The notes below the pieces were generated by a model that saw only the letters and a list, made by a program, of their open reading frames with translations, had not been told where the DNA came from and made no database searches. This document shows, one piece after another, positions 1-11,350 of a DNA stretch of 64,000 bases (its first letter is position 1; each line of letters begins with the position of its first letter). The position numbers were made by a program, and so were the translations under genes. Origin of the DNA: Sanguinoderma infundibulare (lineage: Eukaryota; Basidiomycota; Agaricomycetes; Polyporales; Polyporaceae). The stretch lies in contig JAVLRN010000005.1 in NCBI GenBank assembly GCA_032821775.1, positions 3,658,001-3,722,000 on the forward strand, in the 5' to 3' direction.

Positions 1-1625
1 ACCTTGCCCTCGGTGAGGATCAGCCGGAGGAGCGAGAGGGTCAGTGAACTCTTGCTGCTGCCTGAAACAGCTTTAGTCAAAAAGACTCGTCAATCCTACC
101 AACGAACACTTACCGATACCAATACACTCGCCAGGCTGTACCTCAAACGAGATCTCATGGAGGACGCGCGGGCCATCAGCAGAGTAACGTGCTGAAAGCT
201 TCTCGACATGCAGGCTACTGCTCGCAGGCCAGTAAGCAGAAGGGATGCTGTTGCTGGTTGGCGGCTTCTCCTGCTCAATTGTGATGTACTGCTGGACACT
301 TTCCAGGCTAGAGAACATCTCAGCACCAGAACAAGGAACGAATTCGAACAAGATTGGCAACACACCTGTTCCCGTTAACCTCGAACTCATTCAAGATCCG
401 GATCCACCACAAGATCAAGCTGCTGAAACCGACCTCCCTCGCAGTTAGCCTTCTCTGTTCTTCCATAAGAGTTACATTCACAAAGGATGCATACCAGCCA
501 TGTTCAGCGAGAAACCCATGTTGGCCGTCCTGGTGTTGCTTCCATACACAAGATACGCAGCAAGGCAAGATGCGAACAGACCCCTGAGCACCTCGATGGG
601 CATCGACACCCAACGGTTCAGATTGTAGAATGTCTGCACCGCCCGGATGTACTTGTTCACCCTCCGGTATGACTCCTGCCTGAACTGGAGCTGCGTGCAA
701 TACGCACGGATAGATGCTAAAGTCAAGGCCTCATTCAGCTCATACAGTCGCGGGAAGACTCGAAAAAAGTGCTTACTTAGACCAGCAATATGGCGCCGAA
801 GTGACCCAGCACAGGTGCCTTGGCGTTAGACATCTCGCGCTCGACAGAGAGCTGCGCCTTCATGTAGATTTGGCCACACCACGTGCCCACAACCGACACG
901 ACGAAGCCCGGGACAGTGAAGATGGGTGAGAAGGCGATGACAGTGAGAAACTTCATGAGCATCGAGACGGTCAGCTCGATCAGCCACCCAAGGGTGTTCA
1001 TGACTTGGCTATCGACTATACATAATACCATCAGCTGTGATACAACCGCATGCGAGCATGTACATACTGGCTTGGATGTCCTGGTGCACCAGGCGATGAT
1101 GCGGGACATTGGCATCTTGTCAAGCCACCGGAGCGTTCCGCTCAGGATAGAGTGAACCAATGTGGCGTGGATACTGCGCGAGGCCCGAAGCACACCAAAG
1201 ATGTACACAACATAGCTCGAGCAGTAAAACACGCCGCCGACAACCAGCATGATGTTGTATGCTGTCAGGTAGCTATATGCGACATCAGCATTGAGAAGCA
1301 AGAGAAGAAAATGCCGTTACGAGGGAAAGGGGATGTTCTACTCACTAGGCTACATTGATGTCCCTCATATCAGCATCCTCGTCCTGCTGGGCCCAGTATC
1401 CAAGCCAGTACGTCTCGAGCACGCCAAGCAACTCAGACAAACACAGGAACGTCAACAATAAGAACCAGAAGACGAATGAGTACCCACCGCTCATGCTGGA
1501 GAAATACAGTCGCACTGCATGGACTCTCAGCCTCCCACATTCGCGAACAACAGAAAACATCACTTATGGGAAGACCAGGACACATGCCCCTCCGAGATCT
1601 CCTTTGTGATGACCAGCTTTCCATT
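1..1625 (-). pseudogene. ABCC (MRP-type) transporter remnant, partial at left edge
   Basis: Minus-strand exons resemble the linker, second membrane domain and start of the second nucleotide-binding domain of a fungal ABCC exporter. Pieces in order are a linker exon near 1565-1625 (EGHVSW), membrane exons at 1345-1560 (ETYWLGYWAQ), 780-1300 (RWLDKMP, MKAQLSVEREMSNAKAPVLGHFG) and 480-726 (FRQESYRRVNKYIRA, FYNLNRWVS), then 120-390 (GECIGI) and, after an intron at about 64-119, KSSLTL. Intact homologues export conjugated substrates across vacuolar or plasma membranes. Damage is visible. A one-base loss near 1084 breaks the frame just before a QDIQA-like stretch. A stop follows GHFGAILLV near 776. 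The Walker A loop reads GSSKSS and lacks the usual GxxGxGKS spacing. The gene runs off the left edge, so part of the second nucleotide-binding domain is unseen. I call it a pseudogene; an allele with sequencing errors is less likely. Confidence 0.72.
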
Positions 1626-2199
1626 GGCACCGCTATGCAATCTACGCCCCCATCGGCAGGCTCAATGTCTGGGATACACAGGTTGTGCGTCCTAATCTTG
1701 TTTTTGCATTCCCGTTATGCTGCGAGCTTGGGCTGCCCATGATCTGCATTGGCAGGTGCAGCCCATATGGGGGCTGCATGGACGGAAGGACAGTGCAAGG
1801 ATTTGCCGAGGACAGGACAATGGGATCAGTTACTGTTGAACAATGAGTGGGAGCTGTTTACCTGGGGAATATACATGGTGGCCGGGGTAGGTATGAATTT
1901 ACGTGCGATAAAGGAGGGAGCCCACATGGGCAAACCTCTCTGCATCATATGCGGAGAGGGTAGAAGGTGGTTCTTGAGGGGGCACAGGGGAAGGGAAACA
2001 TTCCCACAGTGGACCGGCCTTGGCACCCAATGACCTACACTGCGTGCAGAACATCACCCTGCCTGATTCTGCATCAGTTCTCAGCCAGGGATAGAGGGCG
2101 AACTTTTTGGAACGATGGTGCCAGCAAAGGCTGTTTGGCGCTCAGTCGCTGCATCATGACAGCTTCCCATTTTGGCATGGGCGCTTAATGCAAACCTCT
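1626..2199. other. No recognisable gene
   Basis: Short open frames occur on both strands, but none shows a family motif or a convincing splice pattern. The stretch probably contains decayed sequence joining the ABCC and dehydrogenase remnants. Confidence 0.5.
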
Positions 2200-3390
2200 C
2201 CGGAGGCATTGTGCGCTCAAGCATAAGTATTGTCCCACGTTCAACATGTGCACCTTGTGGTGGTCAACAGACAGGACGCAAACATGAGGGGTACGACACC
2301 ATCACAATGTCCACTGTGTCCGCTGTACCTGTCCTTGCGAACCCCCTGTGCCAACAATTGGCCGCGGTTTCTCTCATGTCTATCAAGGCATATCGGAATG
2401 CACGATCGAGCTGGAAGTTCCCTGCATTCCATGCCCTGTGGCTGCCAACCAATGCCCTATGATAGCCATCCCGACGGCTTCTGGAACTTCTTAAGCACCT
2501 AGGCTGGAGCATGCATGTTCCGCATTGTGGTCGTAGATGCTCTCCGCCGACCAGGCCACTTATCCCCAAGATAACCCTTTCGCTCCTGAAGCGTGCAAAA
2601 CAGGCTGATTACAGTGCGATCGTCATCACGGTGGACACCATGCTTCTCAGCTAGCGGCCACACGACATTGACACAACCTATGCCCCGGTGTACCACGGCG
2701 TCAGCGCACAGAACACCCTCATTGACCCGGTATTCATGAAGCTCCCGACTTAGAACTGTATGTGCATGACGACGTACCTGCATTCCCATATGACCTAGCT
2801 GAGTTCGACGAGCACATAAGGAATGGAGACAAGAAAGCATTGGAGTTGCAATGCCTGGGTGGCCAATGGATGGTCAGTCTCGTGGAGGGCGTGTATCACA
2901 CATATAGGATGCTCGTGCTCGACGCAGGCGCAGATGGCATCATCGTGTCCAACCACGGCGGTCACCAGATTGACGGCGCGATTCCGGCAATTTGAGCCCT
3001 CGAGCAGATCTGTCAGTCACCCAAAATCAAGGCGGCGCAGGTGAGCGGGTAGTTTACGGTCCTGACTGACTCTGGGATCAGGATGGGGACCGACGTCACC
3101 TTCTACGTGATCATGATGGGGGCCCAGGGCGTGCTGCATGTGTACCATTATTCATGAAGTGTTCACATGTTGAGATGACGGCTGATGCTTACTTCCTCAT
3201 CCCTGTCCTGCACTTGTCTGCCCGTACGTCTACAGTTTAGCGGTGGGCAGACAGGTTGGTGTGGAGACAGTGCTGAACAGCATGCTCGCTGAGTTCGAGA
3301 TTATGCCAGGACTGTGCAGGCACAAGAACATCGGGGATATCTAGGGCAAGGTGGATAAAGTCATGGTCAAAATCGACTACATGTAAGTGA
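2200..3390 (+). pseudogene. FMN-dependent 2-hydroxyacid (lactate/glycolate-type) dehydrogenase remnant
   Basis: Scattered frames reproduce the TIM-barrel family that oxidises L-2-hydroxyacids with FMN. Near 2577-2650 one reads LLKRAKQADYSAIVITVDTM, then VHDDVPAFPYDLAEFD (2763-2812), then the FMN-site block AGADGIIVSNHGGHQIDGAI (2926-2985). LTDSGIRMGTD follows near 3061-3094, and LAVGRQVGVETVL with MLAEFEIMPGLC near 3237-3320. The family signature SNHGxRQ has His in place of the conserved Arg. Stops interrupt it, including TAG at 2652-2654 and 3342-3344, where the family commonly has Trp. Frame shifts also occur between blocks. Intron-like gaps remain, so this is a duplicated, not a processed, copy. 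It lies just upstream of and parallel to the CCDC25-like remnant. Confidence 0.75.
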
Positions 3391-3638
3391 TGTCCCACCG
3401 AGAGAGGAGCTCTTCGTTGTACCGTCCTGTGAGCACCAGCATGATGGTCGTTTGTGCAAGAGCTAGGGTATGGGGGTTATCTTATCTCTTGATATCAATC
3501 GAATGTTCAAACATCGAAACCTTATCAATGCAGCTAATCCGCCGCTAGATCTCTGGTATTACTGTTTAGTTTACACTAGGCTCGAACGACTTAGTACTAT
3601 TGCCTAGCATCAGCATTGAAACACCCCCCACTAACCAC

Positions 3639-4671
3639 ATGGTTCTATTCTTTACATCCACAGGTAAAATTATGGCCACCGCACTCGGATATCGCATGCC
3701 AACTCATTTATTCACACCAAAGCCCAGGACCCACCTGTTATGATCTACATGGGCAAGGTCCGAGAGTGAGTGGCCTGGTCCCCTTGCGAGATGCTGAACT
3801 AACCTATAGATATCATGCACAGATGAGGACTTGATCAAGTATGCATGGCCACAGGATGTATGGTTCCACATCGACAAGCTCTCCTCGGCACACATCTACA
3901 TCCGAATGCCTAAGGGCATGACGTAGGATTCAATCCCAGAACCGGTCCTCATCGACTGCGCTCAACTGGTCTAGGAAAACTCTATCGAAGGTGTCCAGCT
4001 CAGCTTCCGCCCTCTCTCGTGTACCGTCCTGAGCTGACGCAGATAAGTCACCAGGAAACAAGAAGGATAACGTGGCAATCATCTGGACACCAGGGGACAA
4101 CTTGAAGGTCGCCATGCCACTCAATGTCCCATAATTGTCTCTCATTGTACTCTTTCGAACAGAAAACCGGTGACATGGCTGTTGGCCAGGTCTCGTTCCA
4201 CAATGACAACGCGTAGGTGCTCCTCTTCAGGAAGTATGAGGCGCTTGTTGATTATCCGTAGGTCAAGCAAAGTATGTCCCCCGGCGACTTAATATTCAGT
4301 TCGAACACCCATCAACAGGTTGTCATTTGCAGTACATGTTGTCAAGCGTGAGAATGTGATCGTCAACCCGCTGAACAAGACCAAGGTCGAGCGGCAGGTC
4401 GATCACGAACAGGAGCGTGTAGATCGCATCAAGCAGGAAAATGCAGCGAAGCGGGCAGCTGCCACTCCGAAGGTTCGGGCATTTCCTCACATCCCCTTGG
4501 GCCCGTTTCTCACATCTTTACATTGGTATGATGCAGAAGAAGGCCGATGTGGAGCTGGCAAAGGCACGAGAAGCAGAGAAAGCAGTGCGATCATACGACA
4601 ACGTCATCGGCGATGATGACGAAAGTCAGCCGCAGCAGTCTGTCCAGGAGATGATGTATGTCTTCATGTAG
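3639..4671 (+). pseudogene. CCDC25-like (NFACT-R domain) protein remnant
   Basis: Exons read MVLFFTST (start 3639), then DPPVMIYMGKVRE after a GT-AG intron, then [20 protein letters not shown] near 3825-3885, VGQVSFHND near 4177, NKTKVERQVDHEQERVDRIK near 4372-4430 and AKAREAEKAVRSYDNV near 4560-4608. Together they cover the length of the conserved eukaryotic CCDC25 family: an NFACT-R RNA/nucleic-acid-binding domain followed by a charged helix. Two in-frame TAG stops lie at 3924-3926 (Trp position after KGMT) and 3972-3974 (after AQLV). The frame is also broken at the second splice junction and around 4000-4140. Intron positions are preserved, so this is a decayed genomic duplicate. An intact paralogue would be expected elsewhere in the genome. 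Confidence 0.82.
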
Positions 4672-4759
4672 GAAGGTGCGAATACCATTATCATGCTGAA
4701 TGCTGCAGGAAGCGGGTCTCGCTGTTGTAAGATATGCTGATGGGTAGCTAGAATGCATT

Positions 4760-5790
4760 TTATCTGTGTCTGCACGTGAAGCGGCATTGCTGACCATCGT
4801 TGCCACTCTGTGAGTCTTCCTTCTCGGGGGAAGGCTGCTGGGCGGGTTTCGCCCGGTTCATGTGCAAGATCCGCAGTGCCACTAGCCCTAGAAACCAGGC
4901 ACCTCTCAGCAGAGGTTGGTTAGAAAGGAGTGCATAGTGAGGCTCACCGGTGCAGATGATGTTCGTGGCCAGTGTCAAGGAAAAGAACGATACAATCCAA
5001 TTCTGGAGCTCATTCACAGATATCTCCGCCTCAGGCACGACTTTTCGTGAAGGAGTACAAAATCCCGATGCCGGATGCTGAGAAATGAACAGGTCAGTCA
5101 TGCAAGCACTTCGCGGACATCAGCAGAGAGTTGCACCTGTACTTCCGAGGAGTATGAACTGTCCGATTATGACATACACGCTCCCCCAGACCAGATAACA
5201 CCTGTATAGCTGTGAAGTCAATTGCGCGATTAGTCTTTTGCATGGCAAACAGCTGACGGACATATTGCGACGCCGTCACTAACGAGCGTCTGTGCAATGT
5301 AGACCGTGCTCCCAAATATCTACGTGAATTCCGAGAGCTGGTTGAAGAAGGCGGCAGGCCCGCCTGGAGCGTCTCTGTAGATTGCGAATGCCTTGATTAC
5401 GCGTGTATAGTTTACGCCGATGTGCTGCGTAGGCCGAAGATAATGGTTATGTAATATTTTGCGCAGACCGACGTGGCCAGTACGAACCATGGTGGCCAAG
5501 AGGAACATCATGATGGTTATCCAGAACATGGGGTCCTGTGAGGGCTGTCGCTGACGGCGCTTGGAGAGCAGAACCCATATTGTGAGGATGAAGACCACGG
5601 AGTATGCACCTAGGAACCGGGCGGCATTCAGCACGTTGAGGACCCACATCAGATCCTTGACGAGGTTGGTAACCTGTTGGATGGTGCCCATATCCTCAAA
5701 GTTGCCTTTGATGAAGTCGACCGGCTCTCGCATAAGTGGCCGCGTGCCGAAGTCCTTGATGAGCCTCTCATCGTAGATGACAACCGCGAC
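4760..5790 (-). pseudogene. Multi-pass (7TM-like) Agaricomycete membrane protein remnant
   Basis: Minus-strand pieces alternate hydrophobic helices: GAYSVVFILTIWVLLSKRR (about 5590-5640), FWITIMMFLLATM, then IYRDAPGGPAAFFNQLSEFT (about 5322-5390). Next come FGSTVYIAQTLVSDG, YRCYLVWGSVYVIIGQFILL (about 5146-5205) and NWIVSFFSLTLATNIICT (about 4950-5005). This order matches an uncharacterised Agaricomycete 7TM family, to which the intact gene at 51.6-53.2 kb looks related. An in-frame TAG follows LSEFT at 5320-5322, and the frame shifts around 5040, so the copy appears dead. Ligand and function are unknown. Exact exon ends could not be fixed. Confidence 0.55.
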
Positions 5791-5989
5791 ATCTAGAGCA
5801 AATGGGATCAGCCTGAGGCTAGTGGATGGTCACAGATGGCGAAACAAAACCATACCTCCATCATAGTTTCAAGTAGTTCAGCTTGGAAGGTAACTCGCAC
5901 TCGCAACACCACCCACCTCCTCCAGCGAGGTAGCTAGCAAACGAACGGGGCCCAGTAGTTGGAAGCACGATGACATCGGTGTAGCCGAA

Positions 5990-6690
5990 AGTTCCATGCA
6001 TTCTATAGCTGTAATAAGGCTGAACATGGGTCACCTGTGAGTCAACCTGGACCTGTACCTGTGGGTATTGGGACCTCAGAGGGCTTGACCTGGACCTGCA
6101 CAGGTCAAGACCTGTACTGACCCATACCCACAGATCTTTGACCTGTACCCATGGGTTTACCCACATAAAGACCTGTACCTATGGATACCTGCAAGACCCA
6201 CCAAAATACACACAAGTTAAAGCTGTTTTGTGTGAAATATTCACTCAATTGTGTCCTTTGGGCAGGTATATCACTTTCTGCCACTCCTTGGACACAGGTT
6301 TAATTGTAAGAAGCTCTTTGATGGCCAGAAACTTGAACACCTTAAACTCCAGATCAGGTGCAAGGTTTGAGCACCTGCATAGGCTGGAGAGAAGGCTGAA
6401 GACAATACACCAAGTATCATAGTTCAATCAAAGAAACAGTTTCTACTGCATTTATTATAGGCAAATAGATCATATAGACCACTTATTGAAGACATACAGA
6501 CTGCCTATCTTTTTGGAAAAACCTGTGGGTAACCTGAAGGTAACCCATGGCCTCAAAACCTCTGACCTGGATCTGTGCCTGACTCATGCACCAGGTACCC
6601 ATACCCACAAGACCCATACCCACAGGTCCAGATCCAGGTATATATGGGTATACCTGCAAGAAACCCATACCCACGTTCAGCTTTAAGCTG
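5990..6690. repeat. Short non-autonomous element with two clusters of a CCCATACCCAC/GACCTG-type motif
   Basis: Two clusters, roughly 6020-6200 and 6520-6680, are packed with degenerate copies of GACCTGTACC, ACCCATACCCACAGG and their complements. About 320 bp of AT-richer sequence lies between them. Mirrored clusters of one short motif at both ends of a small AT-rich core resemble the subterminal repeats of hAT-like or MITE elements. No transposase is visible. The core has a 60-codon minus-strand frame (6245-6427) without a secure identity. Terminal inverted repeats and a target duplication could not be pinned down. Confidence 0.55.
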
Positions 6691-7009
6691 TAACCTACGC
6701 ACAATAGCACGAATGATCAGCGCATGTCACTTATTACTAATGTCTTACTTGACATACCTTCTGGACGTCCGACGGAAGGCGATTCAGATTACGATAGATC
6801 TGTCAAGATATGCATGAGCAAGTCACAAATTATTGTACTCAGAAGAACAGGTATACCAAGACATCGCCGAGGAGCCAGTGGTTGTGATTCAAATCATCCA
6901 TGTCCTCAAGGTTCTTCATCGACTTGAAGTGGATCTCCCCCTCGCGCAACATGCCAATCGGATCTGCTTCGCGGTCATCTCGCTGCACACGATGTAGTAA
7001 ACGACAGAA

Positions 7010-7960
7010 TCACATACCCGCTATGATAAACGCCTCAATGGAATGGGGAATGGAGATATGGTTGTCATGGATGATGTCCTCGATGACGAGTGTCACCACC
7101 ATCTTCAGCCTGTCGTACAGAAGCTCCAGCTCCAGTGGGTCGAATTCAGCCTGGACAAGGTCAAGGATGACAGCGTGAATGGTGAGCGGCTGGCCCATGG
7201 CATACTTGTCCAGGGCCGTGTACGAAGCCATCCCGAGCGTCCGCAGCGATCTCCTTCACCAGCTCCTCGAGCTCATTGCCCTCGGCAAGAACGAGATCCT
7301 GGAGGGTCCTGCCGACCAGCCCCAGAGTGCACGAGGCACCAAGGGCATGCTGAAGCGTGCATTTTATGCCGCTGACCTTCTCAACCGCTTTCTAGAGGAG
7401 GAACATGGCCTTCGGGCCCATCCACTGTGCAAGCGGCTTGACCTCCTCCTCAATCATGGGCCTCATGAGCTTGATGAACGTCGTCTCCTGCATCCCATTG
7501 TGTGTGAGGTTGAGGATGGTCAGCCGGGAGAGGGTGACCGAGGGCGGCGCGAGCAAATCAAAGATTTGGTGCACCTGGTGGAGGTTGCACCGGTCTAGCT
7601 TGATCTTGACCTGGGAGTCGCAGATCCAGATCTTCCGGACTGACGACTGGTCGCGCTGATGCAACACTCAGAGCCCCTTCGCATCTGCAAAACGACCTTG
7701 CACGGCCGTCGGGCGCTCCTCGAGTCCCATGTGCCGGGCGATAGCGCTGAGCCCAGCATTGTTCATCTACACGCAGCCGTCTGTGTAGATGAACTTTGCC
7801 GCGGGCTTCTGCTCCGGATCGTGCGGTGGCGCAACTGCATAGCAGATGATCGTGAAATGAATCATGGATAGAAGATGAAGGCAACACACTCTCATCATGC
7901 ATATAATAGGTAAAATGTATGTTGTTTTCAAAATGTTGCTGCAAGTTAGCACACCATAGT
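7010..7960 (-). pseudogene. Unidentified protein remnant, possibly leucine-rich-repeat type
   Basis: Minus-strand frames give blocks with coding character: AAKFIYTDGCV near 7770, NAGLSAIARHMGLEERP near 7710-7760, LTILNLTHNGMQETTFIKLM near 7465-7525, MIEEEVKPLAQWMGPKAM near 7400-7455 and LELELLYDRLKMVVTLVIED near 7070-7130. The LTxLNLTHNG segment is leucine-rich-repeat-like. Stops interrupt the blocks (for example after TDGCV) and the frame changes between them, so the gene is dead or mis-spliced in my reading. I do not recognise the family. Confidence 0.4.
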
Positions 7961-8279
7961 ACCACTAGCAGCGCACCGGCCTTAATCGTCGGAATCTGCA
8001 TCCGCCTAGCAACCCCCAACGATGGATGGGTGCACGCGTAATTATTCGAACCCCTCACTCTGTGCCCCTATTTTGCCCAGCCAACAAATTTCAGTGGATT
8101 TTGAACTTTTCTCCCAGCACAGATTGCTAGCTTCTCAAACGGTGAGTATTCTACCATGTTCTTGTCATTTCGAACTACAACACTTTAACATCTATGTGCT
8201 TACTAGTAGCAGCTTTGCCGGTTGCGTTGCGTGACTTACACAGTGATCCACGCAAACCAGTATGCAATGTACGTCACTG

Positions 8280-9160
8280 CTCTGATAGCCCGATTGCGAC
8301 CTGAACCCGGGACACCAGGTGCCTCAGGATTTGGAAACTTTGCGGTGCTGCAAACTGGAATAAGACGCGATACCCAAAGAACTGGGCAGAGTACTCACGA
8401 ATGCAGTATAAATACAGCGTTGAAGTCGAAGAAGGTCTGAAGGGGGATGTAGCTGAAGACGAACAGCGGGAACAGGCAGTACCAAAAGTGCATCATCCAA
8501 GACGAATGTCATAGCAGCTCGAGGTTGAGACCGGGCGCCTTGAACCTGGGCCTCGGTAGCTGACCCTCGCCACCCCCCGGCGCGGAGAACAGAGTAGGTG
8601 TCAGGGCCGCACTCATCGCACGCGACCAGGCACGAGCATGCCCAGCGCCAGAGAAACCGCGCAACTGTCTGTGGCCTTGCGGGGCACACCCTTCTCCGCC
8701 TGACCCTTGAGACTGACTATGCACACCGATCGTGGAGTGGACTCCAGGCCAATCATCATGGGCTCATTGCTGGGACCTGCATCACTGAACATTCCAGTAA
8801 CCGAGTGGATGGTGGAATGAGGAGCTGGGCCGGGAGGACGCCTGGGGAGCCACGATGGGTAGCCTTCTGAACTGGATGACATGGCTTGCGGAGACTGGGG
8901 AGAAGATGATTGGCGTTTGGATATGGGTGTGGGTCCGTGCGTGGGGGGCTTGCTGGGTGCGTGACCAACAAGGACAGTTTAGAGAGGGGCAGGATGTCGG
9001 CGACAGCGACCTGCTCTGAAGAGTCGTAAGCATAGCATTCGCGCTCGTCCTCATCGTCTCTGCCAAGCGAGACTGCATCCTCTGCGTCTTGTGCATCGTC
9101 CGTGGCACCAGCATAGGCTGATTGTTGTGTGGAGTAGTCATAGGCTGATGAGGGACTCAA
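8280..9160 (-). pseudogene. Unidentified membrane protein remnant
   Basis: One clear exon on the minus strand (about 8405-8500) encodes a hydrophobic helix, HFWYCLFPLFVFSYIPLQTF, ending at a GTGAGT donor. The next exon (about 8290-8350) reads KFPNPEAPGVPGSGRN. Upstream pieces at 8640-9160 (SLALGMLVPG and a Ser/Asp-rich N-terminal segment) change frame and contain stops. Intron borders look genuine, but no continuous protein can be assembled. The family is not recognised. Confidence 0.4.
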
Positions 9161-9399
9161 GGGGGCTGCTGCTCGTCGTCTCCATTGTCCTAGTTCAGGC
9201 GTTTGCCATCATCGTCGACCATGCTGAAGGAAGCGTCGAAGGCGATGGTAAGAGAAGGTCATGTAGATGAGGCGATGTGGCGAGATGAGTTGGAAGTCAG
9301 ATGCCGCATTGGCGCCAGAGGCGCACGTCCCAGCGTCTAACACTTGAACTTGTCTCGTCACGTCGCCGCTCGTCCTCCTGCCTCATACTCCCTCCAGCT

Positions 9400-9570
9400 C
9401 TCAGATAGATCACCCTCTTTTGGGAGCCTTCTCTCCATCACACACTGTCAGACGCCCTCTCTCTCACTCACTCTCTCTCGGACTTGTTTTCTCTCAGGCG
9501 TGCTCTCTCGGACACACTATCTCAGACGCGCTCTCTTGGATGCGCTCTCTCAGTTGCCCTTTCACCATGA
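9400..9570 (+). repeat. CT-rich low-complexity tract
   Basis: Repeated CTCTCTC and CTCTCGGAC/CTCAGACGCG phrases fill about 150 bp. No coding frame is supported. Confidence 0.6.
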
Positions 9571-10054
9571 ACATCACTTTCTATAGTGATTTGAAGGTGG
9601 AGGGTTTGGTGGGCAGGGTGAGGAGGCAGCTGAAGTTGGCGATAGGGCGGAGAACTTGGGCAAAAGGGAGAACAAGAAGAACGGTATGTGTACACACCCC
9701 AACGCTTTTTCACGAATCTTGATGTCTCTTAGCCTCTTGGTGGGTCAACTTTACCAGCCTTGTATCCTCCACCTTCATGTGTCACTGTAGTTTCAACATC
9801 CTCGGCAGACCTCTCCCCTCAGCCTCTCTGCTACCCTGCCGTGGCAATCAGCAACAGTACGTCTTTCTCCCTTCTCTACATCTCCTAGCTCCTCCCCTGT
9901 CAGCAGTTCATCCCCGAAGGCCAGTCAACAGATGCAGCCTCACAGCCGTTGCTCCGCGAATGCGAGTCGTCCAAGCAGGACGACTTCTCTTGCCCAACAC
10001 GACCAGAGCGGGCACTTCGCTCATGATTACTCGCCCTGGCTCCTATTCTTACAG

Positions 10055-10440
10055 TCAAATATGCAATTGAAGCTATCAAGGTATACATCCTCTGGAAACT
10101 GTTGTTGCAATATCTCATGCGCTCGCTCAGCTCGGCTCCACGACCGTCAGCGTCCCCACACACAGGAGTCATTCTCGGTGTTGAGATGCGTGTCCAGTCC
10201 CCCCCTCCTCGAGTCCTCCTCCATCGAGAAGATCATAGAGATCGACCACGCCCGAGTCACCGCCCAGAGCCACACATTCACCTACGACGAGCACATCAAG
10301 GTCGAGAGTGTCACCCAGGCAGTTTGCGACCTCGCCCTGCGGTTTGGCGAGAACGTGCATGACGAGAACATGATGACGAGTCGGCTGTTCAGGGTTGTGC
10401 TCTTGATTGCAGGGATCGACGAGCTCGGGTCACAATTGTG
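10055..10440 (+). pseudogene. 20S proteasome subunit alpha-5 (PSMA5/Pup2) remnant
   Basis: An exon at 10055-10080 reads VKYAIEAIK. After a GTATAC...CAG intron the next exon carries LGSTTVSV, then [14 protein letters not shown] and directly [32 protein letters not shown] and [13 protein letters not shown], ending at a GTGAGT donor (10441). These blocks are diagnostic of the alpha-5 subunit of the 20S proteasome. The copy is dead. The segment around 10170-10200 shifts frame and contains a stop. The highly conserved block that normally sits between the EKI..ID and the HARVT segments is absent, so two blocks are joined directly. Downstream exons are not recognisable beyond 10500. Introns are retained. 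Confidence 0.85.
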
Positions 10441-10803
10441 AGTGCTCCGTCCCGCACGTTCTTGCATGTCTTCCATGATGAACCTCTGCGCAAGATTCCA
10501 CATGGGCGTACGAGCACATGCACAAATCGGCTCACAGGGGTGCTGCAACAGGGACTGCCGCCGGCTGGGAAGAACTGGAGGATGGGTATGGTCGTCTGGC
10601 ACTGATGTTGAAGTCAGCGAGCTTGGGTTTGAAGGGCGTGGTGGAGGAGAGGCTGGAGATAGGGCCACTAAAAGAAGAGAGGTAAGTACTCTAGAAAAAC
10701 CTCCCCAGGCTAATTTGGTGGAAATACATCTAAAAAGTAGAAATTAGATCTAAAATAGAGGCATTAGCACATTAGCCATAAAATACATAGGTCCCCTAAA
10801 TTC

Positions 10804-10876
10804 TTAGAGGTATTGGGGGCAAAGTAGCACTAATGTGGCACTAATGTAGTGCTACTTTATCCCTAATACTTCCTAA
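10804..10876. repeat. Fold-back inverted repeat (possible MITE relic)
   Basis: AAAGTAGCACTA (10821-10832) and TAGTGCTACTTT (10847-10858) are perfect 12-bp inverted repeats around a 14-base loop. The pairing extends outward imperfectly to about 30-bp arms (10804-10832 and 10847-10876). It sits in an AT-rich gene-free stretch. Confidence 0.6.
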
Positions 10877-11350
10877 TGGTGGCTAACACAGGACCACAGG
10901 TTCAGTTGCTGGGCTGGCCAGAACTTGCACACACCACACAAAGAAGATAGACATGAAAATTGTATATTGAGCATAACTAATACATTGCTGTAGCTATATA
11001 CTGCAAGAAGGTAACCAATGATGACAACTGTGAGCAACAGTGAGCAAGAACAACATGGATAGGGCTGTCAGCAGCACTGCAACACTATCCATAGAATATT
11101 AGAACAAGAACAGCAGCAAAATTTAGGAAGAGCACACCAAAAAGTCCTTGTCCATAACAGACAGACGACATCCAACACAGTCCAAAGGAGGGCATGCTCG
11201 GAAAGCATTTCATCACAGGGATAGCACATCTGCTGCAACGTTGGGTAAGAGCACTGTTGCTAACGCATCATAGCTCAATAACATACCTGATTGGGATAGG
11301 GTTCTGAAGACTCGCCCACACAGTTAGTACTCGATGATGATCGCGAAGTC
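10877..11350. other. AT-rich gene-free stretch
   Basis: No frame, splice pattern or RNA gene is recognisable. Base composition is clearly lower in GC than in the intact genes of the window. Confidence 0.5.

Noticed and set aside
6245..6427. Minus-strand 60-codon frame with an F-box-like look (VFKFLAIKELL...VSKEWQKV)
   Set aside because: Too short and inside the repeat core; similarity could be chance.
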